Assembly (NCBI GenBank): GCA_017451225.1
Contig: JAFSPZ010000028.1
Coordinates: 1 to 64,000 of the forward strand
DNA: 64,000 bases
Source: Muribaculaceae bacterium
Lineage (GTDB): Bacteria; Bacteroidota; Bacteroidia; Bacteroidales; Muribaculaceae
Direction: 5' to 3'
Positions 9,101 to 16,949 of this stretch are shown here, one piece after another. The first letter of the stretch is position 1; the number at the start of each line of letters is the position of its first letter. The notes beneath the pieces are model-generated. The model worked only from the letters and a program-made list of their open reading frames with translations, made no database searches and had not been told where the DNA came from. The position numbers were made by a program, and so were the translations under genes.

Positions 9101-10678
9101 ATGAAAAAAATATATATTGCATTACTGCTTGGTGGAGTTTCACTCATGGCAAGCGCACAAGCAACATTTGACGTACTTAAAATGTCCGAAACCGAACTCA
9201 GCGGTACCTCTCGCTACATGTCTATGGCAGGTGCATTCGGTGCCCTTGGTGGAGATGCTTCGGCAGTAGTTCAAAACCCAGGTGGAATTGGTGTTTATCG
9301 CAGTAGCGAAATAAATGCGACTATGAACTTGAATTTTCTTTCTACCAAGAGTGGTGATTTTCAAAACCTCACCGACACAAAATTCTTCTTCAACAATGTG
9401 TCTTATATTGGTTCAATGAAAATCAACAGCGACTTCTTAAAGTATTTCAACTGGGGCTTCTCATTCAACCGTATTAATTCATATAAGCGCCGTTATCAAG
9501 GAGGTTACGACACGGGCTACTCGCTGACTAATAAGATTGCTGATAATCTTAACAACGGTAATTGGATTGATCAAGACTTGTCGGTGGACAACTATGATGG
9601 CAACATTTACTACTATAGTAATGCTCCATGGTTGGGTATTCTTGCCTATCAGTCTTATTTGATTAACGGCAACTACGATGGCTCTTTGAGAGGTCTTTCT
9701 ACCAATGCTACTACTGGTTCAGCTCAATTCTATGTAGATGAGTTGGGACACACCGACGAGTACAATATCACACTTGGTGGTAACTTCAAGAATGTGTTCT
9801 ACTGGGGCTTGAACTTTGGCATTACCGATCTTCGCTTCGATAGCTATCAGTATTATGGTGAAGACCTTGACAATGCCGATATATACAACTACAACCTTGA
9901 CGACGGTTCAACTACTCTTGGATATGCTGGTTATGACTTCCAGTCTTATCAGCAGACTCGCGGTACTGGCTACAACTTCAAGATGGGTGTAATTGTTAAG
10001 CCCATTAACCAACTGCGCATTGGTGCTGCATTCCATACTCCCACCTACTATGACATGAAGGATCTTTACAAGGTTCAGAGTGGTTTTGACCTCTTGATAA
10101 ACGGGGACGACAATATGTATAGAGGCAATACCGAGACAGGTGAAGAGGGCTACTACGACGAGTATCGTTACACCATCAAAACCCCTTGGAAATTTATCGG
10201 CAGCCTTGCTGTGATTCCTAACAGTAAGGGTATGATTAGCTTGGACTATGAGTATGTGGGCAATACCACTATGAGATGTGGTGACTCTGGTGGATATAAT
10301 TATGTTGACACAGAAGAAAGTATTAAAAACCAGCTGCAAGCATCGCACATCCTTCGTGTGGGTGCCGAGGTTCGTCCAACTAATAACTTCAGCATTCGTG
10401 CAGGTTACTCTTATGAGACTTCTCCAGTGAAAGACGAGGTTAAGGGCGTGGCTAATGCTGATGTAGACGTAGTTTCAAGCAACTATATGTATCAGTATGA
10501 CAAGAACAACCAGTACATCACTTGTGGCCTTGGATATCGTTACAAGAAGTTCTATGCCGACGCTGCCTACGTTCACCAAACTCGCACAAGCCACTATCAT
10601 GCATTCCCTGGCGAGCAAGGCGAGGAGGTTAAGGACAACAATAATAAAATTGCTTTGACTATCGGATTCCGTTTCTAA
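9101..10678 (+). CDS. OmpP1/FadL-type outer-membrane protein
   Basis: The protein has 525 residues and a signal peptide ending near residue 19 (LMASAQ). The N-terminal block (SRYMSMAGAFGALGGDASAV, then NPGGIGVYRSSE) is the hallmark of the FadL/OmpP1/TodX family: an NPA-like stretch before a 14-stranded beta barrel. Alternating hydrophobic strands run to the end, which closes in GFRF with a terminal Phe, the usual barrel signal. Family members pass hydrophobic substrates across the outer membrane. The substrate here is unknown. It is downstream of the Trp/Gly-rich protein and followed by a strong terminator. Confidence 0.85.
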   Translation: MKKIYIALLLGGVSLMASAQATFDVLKMSETELSGTSRYMSMAGAFGALGGDASAVVQNPGGIGVYRSSEINATMNLNFLSTKSGDFQNLTDTKFFFNNVSYIGSMKINSDFLKYFNWGFSFNRINSYKRRYQGGYDTGYSLTNKIADNLNNGNWIDQDLSVDNYDGNIYYYSNAPWLGILAYQSYLINGNYDGSLRGLSTNATTGSAQFYVDELGHTDEYNITLGGNFKNVFYWGLNFGITDLRFDSYQYYGEDLDNADIYNYNLDDGSTTLGYAGYDFQSYQQTRGTGYNFKMGVIVKPINQLRIGAAFHTPTYYDMKDLYKVQSGFDLLINGDDNMYRGNTETGEEGYYDEYRYTIKTPWKFIGSLAVIPNSKGMISLDYEYVGNTTMRCGDSGGYNYVDTEESIKNQLQASHILRVGAEVRPTNNFSIRAGYSYETSPVKDEVKGVANADVDVVSSNYMYQYDKNNQYITCGLGYRYKKFYADAAYVHQTRTSHYHAFPGEQGEEVKDNNNKIALTIGFRF

Positions 10679-10729
10679 TTGACTATATCTGATTATCGCG
10701 CCATTGAGCGTAAAGAAATAGTGATAATT

Positions 10730-10757
10730 AGGAGGCATTGTTAATAAAATGCCTCCT
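10730..10757 (+). terminator. Intrinsic terminator after the FadL-like gene
   Basis: A perfect 10-bp stem (AGGAGGCATT, 10730-10739, with 10748-10757) and 8-base loop is followed by a T run at 10761-10766. The T run overlaps the -33 element of the next gene's promoter. Confidence 0.9.
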
Positions 10758-10763
10758 GATTTT

Positions 10764-10794
10764 TTTGTTGTATAGTGCATTTTGGCTATCTTTG
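10764..10794 (+). promoter_or_regulatory. Promoter of the helicase-TPR gene
   Basis: TTTG at 10764-10767, exactly 19 bases, then TATCTTTG at 10787-10794: a full match to the Bacteroidetes promoter. Transcription should start near 10801, which supports the ATG at 10816 and excludes the upstream in-frame TTG at 10738. Confidence 0.8.
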
Positions 10795-10815
10795 ACCATA
10801 TTTTCATCAACTTGC

Positions 10816-12903
10816 ATGAATTCCATTAATCTTGAGAATATTGACCTTGATAACAGCGAGTTCCAAAATGCTTGGAACTTGATTCGTAATACCCACCGCT
10901 CAGTCTTCCTTACAGGAAAGGCTGGGACGGGAAAGAGTACCTTTCTCAAGTACATTTGTGCCCATACTTCCAAGGAGCATGTTGTCCTTGCGCCAACGGG
11001 AATAGCTGCAGTCAATGTGGGAGGGCAGACGTTGCATTCTTTCTTTAAGATTCCGTTTAAGCCGTTGCTGCCCGATGACCCCGATTTTTCACCAAGACGA
11101 ATTCGTAAGACTCTTAGGTATTCGTCCGAGAAAGTGAAACTTATTCGCAAGCTTCAACTTATTATCATTGACGAGATTTCAATGGTACGTTGCGATGTCA
11201 TTGATTTCATAGACAAAGTTTTGCGCATTTATTCCTCTAACATGCGTGAGCCGTTTGGCGGCAAGCAATTGCTTTTTGTGGGCGATATCTTCCAACTCGA
11301 ACCGGTTATCACTCGTGACATGCGTGACATCTTGCGACGCTACTACAAGCAATTTTTCTTTTTCAACGCAAGGGCGTTCAATCAGCTTGGGCTCATTCCC
11401 ATTGAATTGCGCAAAATATATCGTCAAACCGACTCGAGCTTCATCAGCATGCTCGACCGAGTAAGGGTGAGCCATGCTTCTTTCAAAGATATGCAGTTGC
11501 TTAACAGTCGATGCAATCCCGATTATAAGGAGCCTGATGAAGGTTTCGTGATGACGCTTGCCACTAGGCGTGACACAGTCGATTCTATTAATGATGACCA
11601 CATGCAAGCGCTTGACACTCCTGAATATATTTTTACTGGCACCGTGACCGATGTCTTCCCCGACAATGACCTTCCAACCAATAAGGAACTTGTTCTCAAG
11701 CAGGGAGCTCAGGTCATTTTCATTCGCAACGACAAGGAAGGACGTTGGGTCAATGGCACTCTGGGTAAAATCTCAAGACTAGATGAAAGTGGGATAGAGG
11801 TTGAATTAGAAAATGGTGAGAGCTACAATCTGGAACAGGAAATCTGGGAGAATGTTCAGTACTCCTACGACGAAAAGGAAAAGAAGGTCATCGAGAACGT
11901 AGTTGGCACTTTCAGGCAATATCCCATAAAGCCGGCATGGGCACTCACTGTCCACAAGAGTCAAGGTCTCACGTTTAACAATATCGTCATCGACTTTGCA
12001 GGTGGAGCATTCTCGAGCGGACAAACTTATGTTGCTCTATCGCGATGCACATCCCTTGAGGGTATCACGCTCCTTAAACCGCTATCTCAACGCGACATAA
12101 TCGTGAATACTGCAATTGTTGACTTCAGCCATCAGTTCAACAATCAGTCTACTATTAACGATGCGATTTTGGTAGAGAAAGCCAATGGCCTATACGCTAT
12201 GGCATCAATTGCTTTTGACAATGATGACTTCTCACGATGCATCGATTGTTTCGCTCAGGCAATGGATATTCACAATGTGATAACATCCCCAATTGCTAAG
12301 CGTTTCATTAAATTAAAATTCAATAAATTCTCCAAGCTTAAAGCTAAGATTAAGAATCTAGAGGAAGTTATAGATTCACAAAATAAGATGCTTCTCAACC
12401 TAGCAGGAGAGTTTACGGCTATGGGTGACCAGTCAATGGGATTTGGTTCTCTTTCGCAAGAAGATGAGGTGCCCTACGGCCATGCCAAGCCGCGTCTTGA
12501 TGAAATAGTAATTAAATCGGCGCTCGCCAACTATAACAAGGCTTTGAAGCTCGTACCTGGCTATGTGCCGGCTTGTTTGGGAAAAGCTCGACTTATGGAT
12601 ACTATTGGGGAAACTCATCAGGCAGTAGACTTATTGGAAAGCATTTTGCGAATTAAAAAGAATTGCTATGAAGCCATAATGTCTCTAGCCGCAATACATG
12701 AAAAGGAAAAGGACACGCCAGCGGCAATTAAGGCCTATAAGCGAGCCATTCGTGCGGTAAGGACTGCGATTGAGCCACACGTAGCCTTAGCACGCATCTA
12801 TGAGGTAATTGGACTGGAAGACTTAGCAGAGGAGCACCTAGACATTGCTAAGGAACTTCGCTGCCAGCAAAAGGCAAAAAAAACACGTCGCAAGAAAAAA
12901 TAA
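10816..12903 (+). CDS. Pif1/RecD-like helicase with C-terminal TPR repeats
   Basis: With the ATG at 10816 the protein has 695 residues. Walker A is GKAGTGKST (residues 34-42), Walker B is LIIIDEIS (115-122), a GDIFQLEPV motif follows, and VHKSQGLTF near residue 375 is the late helicase motif of the UvrD_C_2/Pif1 type. Together these give a superfamily 1 ATP-driven DNA helicase. After about residue 440 come helical repeats and a TPR array (about 560-680: YNKALKLVPGYVPACLGKA, AIKAYKRAIRAV), ending in a Lys/Arg tail that may touch nucleic acid. Its DNA substrate and partner are unknown. It has its own promoter and is monocistronic. Confidence 0.85.
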   Translation: MNSINLENIDLDNSEFQNAWNLIRNTHRSVFLTGKAGTGKSTFLKYICAHTSKEHVVLAPTGIAAVNVGGQTLHSFFKIPFKPLLPDDPDFSPRRIRKTLRYSSEKVKLIRKLQLIIIDEISMVRCDVIDFIDKVLRIYSSNMREPFGGKQLLFVGDIFQLEPVITRDMRDILRRYYKQFFFFNARAFNQLGLIPIELRKIYRQTDSSFISMLDRVRVSHASFKDMQLLNSRCNPDYKEPDEGFVMTLATRRDTVDSINDDHMQALDTPEYIFTGTVTDVFPDNDLPTNKELVLKQGAQVIFIRNDKEGRWVNGTLGKISRLDESGIEVELENGESYNLEQEIWENVQYSYDEKEKKVIENVVGTFRQYPIKPAWALTVHKSQGLTFNNIVIDFAGGAFSSGQTYVALSRCTSLEGITLLKPLSQRDIIVNTAIVDFSHQFNNQSTINDAILVEKANGLYAMASIAFDNDDFSRCIDCFAQAMDIHNVITSPIAKRFIKLKFNKFSKLKAKIKNLEEVIDSQNKMLLNLAGEFTAMGDQSMGFGSLSQEDEVPYGHAKPRLDEIVIKSALANYNKALKLVPGYVPACLGKARLMDTIGETHQAVDLLESILRIKKNCYEAIMSLAAIHEKEKDTPAAIKAYKRAIRAVRTAIEPHVALARIYEVIGLEDLAEEHLDIAKELRCQQKAKKTRRKKK

Positions 12904-12931
12904 TCACATGGCTATACTGATTTAGCTTTTT

Positions 12932-12954
12932 TGCAACTTGGTTGCACGTTTTTT
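12932..12954 (+). terminator. Short hairpin with T run after the helicase gene
   Basis: TGCAAC (12932-12937), a 3-base loop and GTTGCA (12941-12946) are followed by a T run at 12949-12954. It fits a small intrinsic terminator. Because it lies just upstream of the -7 element of the zinc ATPase gene (12959-12966), the palindrome could instead be an operator. Confidence 0.5.
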
Positions 12955-12958
12955 GACA

Positions 12959-12966
12959 TATCTTTG
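12959..12966 (+). promoter_or_regulatory. -7 element of the zinc-type ATPase promoter
   Basis: TATCTTTG matches TAnnTTTG. The -33 partner is weak (ACTTG ending at 12940, 18 bases upstream) and overlaps the palindrome at 12932-12946. The start point would be near 12973, 17 bases before the ATG. Confidence 0.55.
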
Positions 12967-12989
12967 CAGTAGATTAAAACAAAGAAGTT

Positions 12990-14975
12990 ATGTCACACAA
13001 CCACAACCATTGCGATCATTGTTCTCATGAACATCACAGTCATGAGCATCATCATGATAACTGCCATTGCCACGAGCATCAATATGAGCATCACCATCAT
13101 GAGCATAGTACTAAGTCGACGCTTATCTTAATAGGAGCCACAGCAGTGTTGCTGTCAATAGCTGCTTATATCGAGAAATCTTTCAATCTTCCCTCTTGGC
13201 AACTGTTGCTCATTTACCTTGTGCCTTATCTTCTAATAGGTCACGACACACTCAAAGAGGCCGCCGAGGGCTTGGCTCATGGCGATACTTTCAACGAGCA
13301 TTTCCTCATGTCTATTGCGACAATAGGGGCATTGTGCATTGGCTTTCTGCCTGGAGCCGAGACGCAGTTTCCTGAGGCGGTTTTTGTAATGCTGTTCTTT
13401 CAGGTAGGCGAACTATTTGAAGGATATGCCGAGGGTAAGAGCCGTGAGAGTATATCGCACCTGATGGACATTCGCCCCGATGTTGCCAATGTGGAGCGGG
13501 ATGGAGAATTACTCTCTGTAAGCCCAACTCAAGTCGAGATAGGGGAGACCATAGTTATCAAGCCAGGGGAGAAAGTGCCTCTTGATGGTGTCGTTATTGA
13601 TGGCTCTACTGCACTCAACACCATTGCACTCACTGGTGAGAGCGTGCCCCGTGACGTAGCTGTTGGAGACGAAGTGATATCAGGCTGTGTGAACCTAAGT
13701 GGTTTGATTAAGGTGCGAACTACCAAGAGTTTTGGCGAGAGTACAGTATCTAGGATTATTGAACTGGTTGAGCATAGCGGCGACAAGAAGTCGAAGGCTG
13801 AGACATTCATCAAGCGCTTTGCACGTGTCTACACTCCCATTGTTGTGATTGCTGCTGTGTTGCTGGCTGTCGTTCCTTTGCTCTTTGGTGGAGCATTCCA
13901 CACTTGGCTTTACCGTGCTTTGATGTTCCTGATTGTTTCTTGCCCCTGTGCATTGGTCATTAGCGTACCATTGGCATTCTTTGGTGGTATTGGCGGTGCA
14001 TCTCGTCAGGGCATTCTCATTAAGGGTGCTAATTATATGGATACTCTTGCACAAGTGGGGACTATAGTGTTTGACAAGACCGGAACGTTGACTCATGGGC
14101 AGTTTGAGGTGAGTGCTGTTCATCCCGACACCTGCGACGAGCGCCATCTTCTGCACCTCGCAGCTCATGTTGAACATTTCTCTACTCATCCCATTGGGGC
14201 AGCTTTGCGTGATGCGTTTCCCGACGAAGCAACCGATGGCTGCACGGTGACCGATGTCGAGGAGATTGCTGGGCAGGGCGTACGTGCTACGGTGGCTGGC
14301 GATGTGGTTTGCGTGGGCAATACTCGCATGATGGATGCTGTTGGAGCAAAGTGGCGCGACTGCGATCATGTTGGCACTATAATTCATGTAGCCATCAATG
14401 GTGCCTACGCTGGGCACATAGTTATCAATGACAAGATAAAGGAAGATAGCGCACAAGCTATAGCAGATCTCAAAACTGCTGGAGTAGACCGTGTAGTCAT
14501 GCTAACTGGCGACCGCAACGAGGTTGGCGAGGATGTGGCTCATAAATTAGAAATAGGGGAATACTATACTCAACTTATGCCTACCGACAAGGTGGAGCAT
14601 GTAGAGCGTTTGCTAAGTGAAAAAAGAAATGGTAGGGCGCTTGCTTTTGTGGGCGACGGCATCAACGACGCCCCTGTGCTGGCGCGTGCCGACGTAGGAA
14701 TTGCTATGGGTGGATTAGGCTGTGATGCTGCTATCGAGGCTGCCGATGTGGTGTTGATGGATGATAAACCTACCAAAATAGCTCTAGCCATAAAGATTGC
14801 CAGTCGTACTCTTGGCATTGCTCGCCAGAATGTGTGGTTTGCCATTGGAGTAAAGCTTACGGTGCTTGTACTAGCAAGTTTGGGTATTGCAACAATGTGG
14901 ATGGCGGTCTTTGCCGACGTGGGCGTGACAGTTCTAGCCGTTCTCAACTCGATGCGAGCTCTGAACAACCGATAA
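12990..14975 (+). CDS. Zn/Cd/Co-type heavy-metal P-type ATPase with His-rich N-terminus
   Basis: This 661-residue membrane ATPase exports divalent soft metals from the cytoplasm. The first 42 residues are mostly His, Cys and acidic residues (HNHNHCDHCSHEHHSHEHHH) and replace the usual CxxC HMA domain as metal sensor or buffer. Motifs: TGES in the actuator domain, CPC at 318-320 in the transport helix, phosphorylated D362 in DKTGTLT, HP motif in STHPIGAAL, GDGIND at 555-560. The late membrane helices carry VKLTVL and FADVGV, the Lys and Asp typical of P1B-2 zinc/cadmium/lead pumps. Its last 32 bases overlap the 3' end of the HAD phosphatase gene on the other strand. Confidence 0.9.
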   Translation: MSHNHNHCDHCSHEHHSHEHHHDNCHCHEHQYEHHHHEHSTKSTLILIGATAVLLSIAAYIEKSFNLPSWQLLLIYLVPYLLIGHDTLKEAAEGLAHGDTFNEHFLMSIATIGALCIGFLPGAETQFPEAVFVMLFFQVGELFEGYAEGKSRESISHLMDIRPDVANVERDGELLSVSPTQVEIGETIVIKPGEKVPLDGVVIDGSTALNTIALTGESVPRDVAVGDEVISGCVNLSGLIKVRTTKSFGESTVSRIIELVEHSGDKKSKAETFIKRFARVYTPIVVIAAVLLAVVPLLFGGAFHTWLYRALMFLIVSCPCALVISVPLAFFGGIGGASRQGILIKGANYMDTLAQVGTIVFDKTGTLTHGQFEVSAVHPDTCDERHLLHLAAHVEHFSTHPIGAALRDAFPDEATDGCTVTDVEEIAGQGVRATVAGDVVCVGNTRMMDAVGAKWRDCDHVGTIIHVAINGAYAGHIVINDKIKEDSAQAIADLKTAGVDRVVMLTGDRNEVGEDVAHKLEIGEYYTQLMPTDKVEHVERLLSEKRNGRALAFVGDGINDAPVLARADVGIAMGGLGCDAAIEAADVVLMDDKPTKIALAIKIASRTLGIARQNVWFAIGVKLTVLVLASLGIATMWMAVFADVGVTVLAVLNSMRALNNR

Positions 14976-15606
14976 GTTGGTCCATTCTGTCAATGAGGTA
15001 ATCGGGGCGTGTTTTCTCTAGTTCCTCTTTTGATGAATTTCCATACGTTACAGCGCAGGTCCTTGTGCCTGCGTTTTGTCCCATGGCTATATCAACCGGC
15101 ATGTCACCAACCATTAGAACATCGTTGGCATCAACTTCCATTGCTTTAATAATGTATAGCACTGCCTCAGGGTCGGGTTTAGCTTTGTCAACATTGTCGA
15201 CTCCCACCACCAATGCGAAATAATGCCTCACTTTCATCATTTCTAGCAGTTCTATAAGTGAGCCGTAGCCTCGTGATGATGCCACACTCATTGTGATGCC
15301 ATTTTGATTTAGCATTGCCAGCGTCTCGGCAACATGAGAAAAAAGGGTGGGAGTGAGCGATGACTTGTTGGCATCGAATATATCGCAGTAAGTACTGGCA
15401 CATTCTAGTGCTTCCATCTCGCTCATGTCGGGGTAGATGTGGGTGAAGCAGTCTTTGAGAGGTAATCCAATAACTCTTTTAATCGTGTCGGGTGTTGCTA
15501 CATGAAGCCCTCTCTCTCGCATTGTGGCTTGCATTGTGGCAAGTATGATGCTCGAGGTATCGGCAATAGTGCCGTCAAAGTCAAAAATGATGTGCTTGTA
15601 TCTCAT
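14944..15606 (-). CDS. HAD-superfamily phosphatase, phosphoglycolate phosphatase-like
   Basis: The protein has 220 residues from the ATG at 15606; an in-frame TTG nine bases upstream is less likely. The nucleophile motif DFDGT (D9 and D11) is near the N-terminus, a four-helix cap follows (residues about 20-80), motif II is SVASSRG, and motif III/IV is KPDPEAV with VGDMPVDI. This order matches Gph/PgmB-type small-molecule phosphatases. The exact substrate cannot be read from sequence. The gene overlaps the zinc-type ATPase tail to tail by 32 bases, so the two mRNAs would be complementary at their 3' ends. Confidence 0.85.
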   Translation of the reverse strand: MRYKHIIFDFDGTIADTSSIILATMQATMRERGLHVATPDTIKRVIGLPLKDCFTHIYPDMSEMEALECASTYCDIFDANKSSLTPTLFSHVAETLAMLNQNGITMSVASSRGYGSLIELLEMMKVRHYFALVVGVDNVDKAKPDPEAVLYIIKAMEVDANDVLMVGDMPVDIAMGQNAGTRTCAVTYGNSSKEELEKTRPDYLIDRMDQLIGCSELASS

Positions 15607-15689
15607 TAGTTGCAAAAATACTACTTTTTTTGTTATTTGCTGATATGAAAGTGTTATTATGTGAAACTAGTTATAGCTAAGAGAGAACA

Positions 15690-15725
15690 AATCAGAGCAC
15701 TCTGATGATTCAGGGTGCTCTGATT
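15690..15725 (-). terminator. Long terminator-like hairpin after hinT
   Basis: A 16-bp stem (15690-15705 with 15710-15725, one G-T pair) and the 4-base loop TGAT sit 21 bases past the HIT gene stop. On the minus strand the next bases are TTGTTCTCTCTT, a broken T run. It probably ends the greA-HIT transcript. Confidence 0.65.
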
Positions 15726-15746
15726 GTCAATATTTGCAGTAGATAT

Positions 15747-16142
15747 TTACTTGAACTGCTCGCTAATCTTCTTGCAGATATCTTCCATCTCTTCTTGTGG
15801 AAGAGTGAGTTTCTGCTTGAAGAAGTTCATGTCGCTCTCTTTTTTCAAAGGAACGAGGTGAACATGAGCATGGGGCACTTCAAGGCCAAGAACCGTAACT
15901 CCCACTTTCACGCAGGGGATAGCGGCCTTTATTGCGGCTGCTACACGCTTGGCAAAGACCATTAGGCCTGCAAGCTCTTCATCGCTCAAGTCGAAGATAT
16001 AGTCTTCTTCACGTTTGGGGATAACGAGAGTGTGACCTGAAGCCACTGGGTTGATGTCGAGAAAAGCATAATAGTGCTCGTCTTCTGCTATCTTGTAGCT
16101 AGGAATTTCACCTGCTACGATTCTACTGAATATTGATGCCAT
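15747..16142 (-). CDS. HIT-family nucleotide hydrolase (HinT-like)
   Basis: This 131-residue protein has the family's usual length. The opening FSRIVAGEIPSYKIAED and the histidine triad HAHVHLVP (near residues 90-97) define the HIT/Hint branch, which hydrolyses nucleoside phosphoramidates and adenylated intermediates. Compared with many Hint proteins the middle segment (VKVGVTVLGLEVPHAH) is conserved. It is co-transcribed with greA (15 bases apart), and the pair ends at the hairpin at 15690. Confidence 0.93.
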   Translation of the reverse strand: MASIFSRIVAGEIPSYKIAEDEHYYAFLDINPVASGHTLVIPKREEDYIFDLSDEELAGLMVFAKRVAAAIKAAIPCVKVGVTVLGLEVPHAHVHLVPLKKESDMNFFKQKLTLPQEEMEDICKKISEQFK

Positions 16143-16157
16143 AATACTTTTATTTTA

Positions 16158-16628
16158 TCAAATAGAGATTTCAAGAATTTCAAACTTCATGGTTCCGGCT
16201 GGGGCTTGTATCTCAACCACATCGCCAACTTTGTGACCAACAAGACCTTTGGCAATAGGTGTTGTGATTGAAATCTTGCCCTCTTTAAGGTTCGATTCAG
16301 TCTCGGTCACGATGGTATAAGTCATCTGAGCTTTATTGCCCAGATTCTTTATGGTGACTTTGGTGAGAAGTTGCACTTCGTCGGTGCTGATTTTGCTCTC
16401 GTCTATAATGCGTGCTCCAGCAATAAGGTTCTTGAGCTCAGCAATCTTTGCCTCAAGCATTCCTTGGCGCTCGCGTGCTGCATCATACTCTGCATTCTCG
16501 CTCAGGTCGCCTTTCTCGCGAGCTTCAACGATCGCTTGTACAACTGCAGGGCGTTCTACATTCTCTAAATGAGCAAGTTCTTGCATCTTTTTGTCATAAC
16601 CAGCCTTGGTCATATAACTAATCGCCAT
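16158..16628 (-). CDS. greA: Transcription elongation factor GreA
   Basis: This 156-residue protein binds the secondary channel of RNA polymerase and stimulates cleavage of backtracked RNA. The N-terminal coiled coil (residues 1-75) carries the tip residues in GDLSENAEYD, where the acidic D and E assist cleavage. The C-terminal FKBP-like domain follows (about 80-156, ending TPIAKGLVGHKVGDVVEI). Length and motifs are fully standard. It is first in a two-gene operon with hinT. The leader of about 110 bases contains a terminator-like hairpin that may adjust expression. Confidence 0.96.
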   Translation of the reverse strand: MAISYMTKAGYDKKMQELAHLENVERPAVVQAIVEAREKGDLSENAEYDAARERQGMLEAKIAELKNLIAGARIIDESKISTDEVQLLTKVTIKNLGNKAQMTYTIVTETESNLKEGKISITTPIAKGLVGHKVGDVVEIQAPAGTMKFEILEISI

Positions 16629-16680
16629 GGTAATTCAATTTTAAATTTTACAGTTATTTAATAGTTTAAAAACACAGATT

Positions 16681-16726
16681 AAAAACCGAAGAATCTCATG
16701 CTTGGTGAGACCCTCCGCTGTTCTTC
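16681..16726 (-). promoter_or_regulatory. Terminator-like hairpin in the greA leader (possible attenuator)
   Basis: On the minus strand GAAGAA (16726-16721) pairs with TTCTTC (16693-16688), enclosing a 10-base bulge and an inner TCTCA/TGAGA stem (16710-16706 with 16698-16694) with loop CCAAGCA. The run GGTTTTT follows directly (16687-16681). It lies between the promoter and the greA ATG, so it can stop transcription early. Whether termination is regulated is unknown. Confidence 0.6.
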
Positions 16727-16743
16727 TTATTTATTTTCCGCTG

Positions 16744-16775
16744 CAAAATTAGATACTTTATAAATAATGTGCAAA
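16744..16775 (-). promoter_or_regulatory. Promoter of greA-hinT
   Basis: On the minus strand TTTG (16775-16772), 20 bases, then TAATTTTG (16751-16744) fit the Bacteroidetes consensus. The start point would be near 16737, giving a leader of about 108 bases. The rest of the gap to the flippase gene (16776-16949) is AT-rich and I see no gene or strong terminator in it. Confidence 0.8.
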
Positions 16776-16949
16776 CAAAAATCCCAATAGTTATTAACAA
16801 TTCAGTTTTATTAACCTAAATTACTACCCATTTTAGGTGTCCGGTTTAAGTTTTCAGTTTAGACATAAGAACATAAGTGCATCAGAAGTTTCTTTTTATG
16901 TGATAACTATGTGTGGCGATAGCAATTGTCCTTAATCGTTTGCAAGCTG

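Noticed and set aside
10738..10815. Longer N-terminus of the helicase (start at TTG 10738)
   Set aside because: The extension would cross a terminator and the whole promoter; the ATG at 10816 follows the predicted start point.
13695..14456. 253-codon minus-strand frame inside the zinc-type ATPase gene
   Set aside because: The ATPase motifs are continuous on the + strand; the shadow has no family signature.
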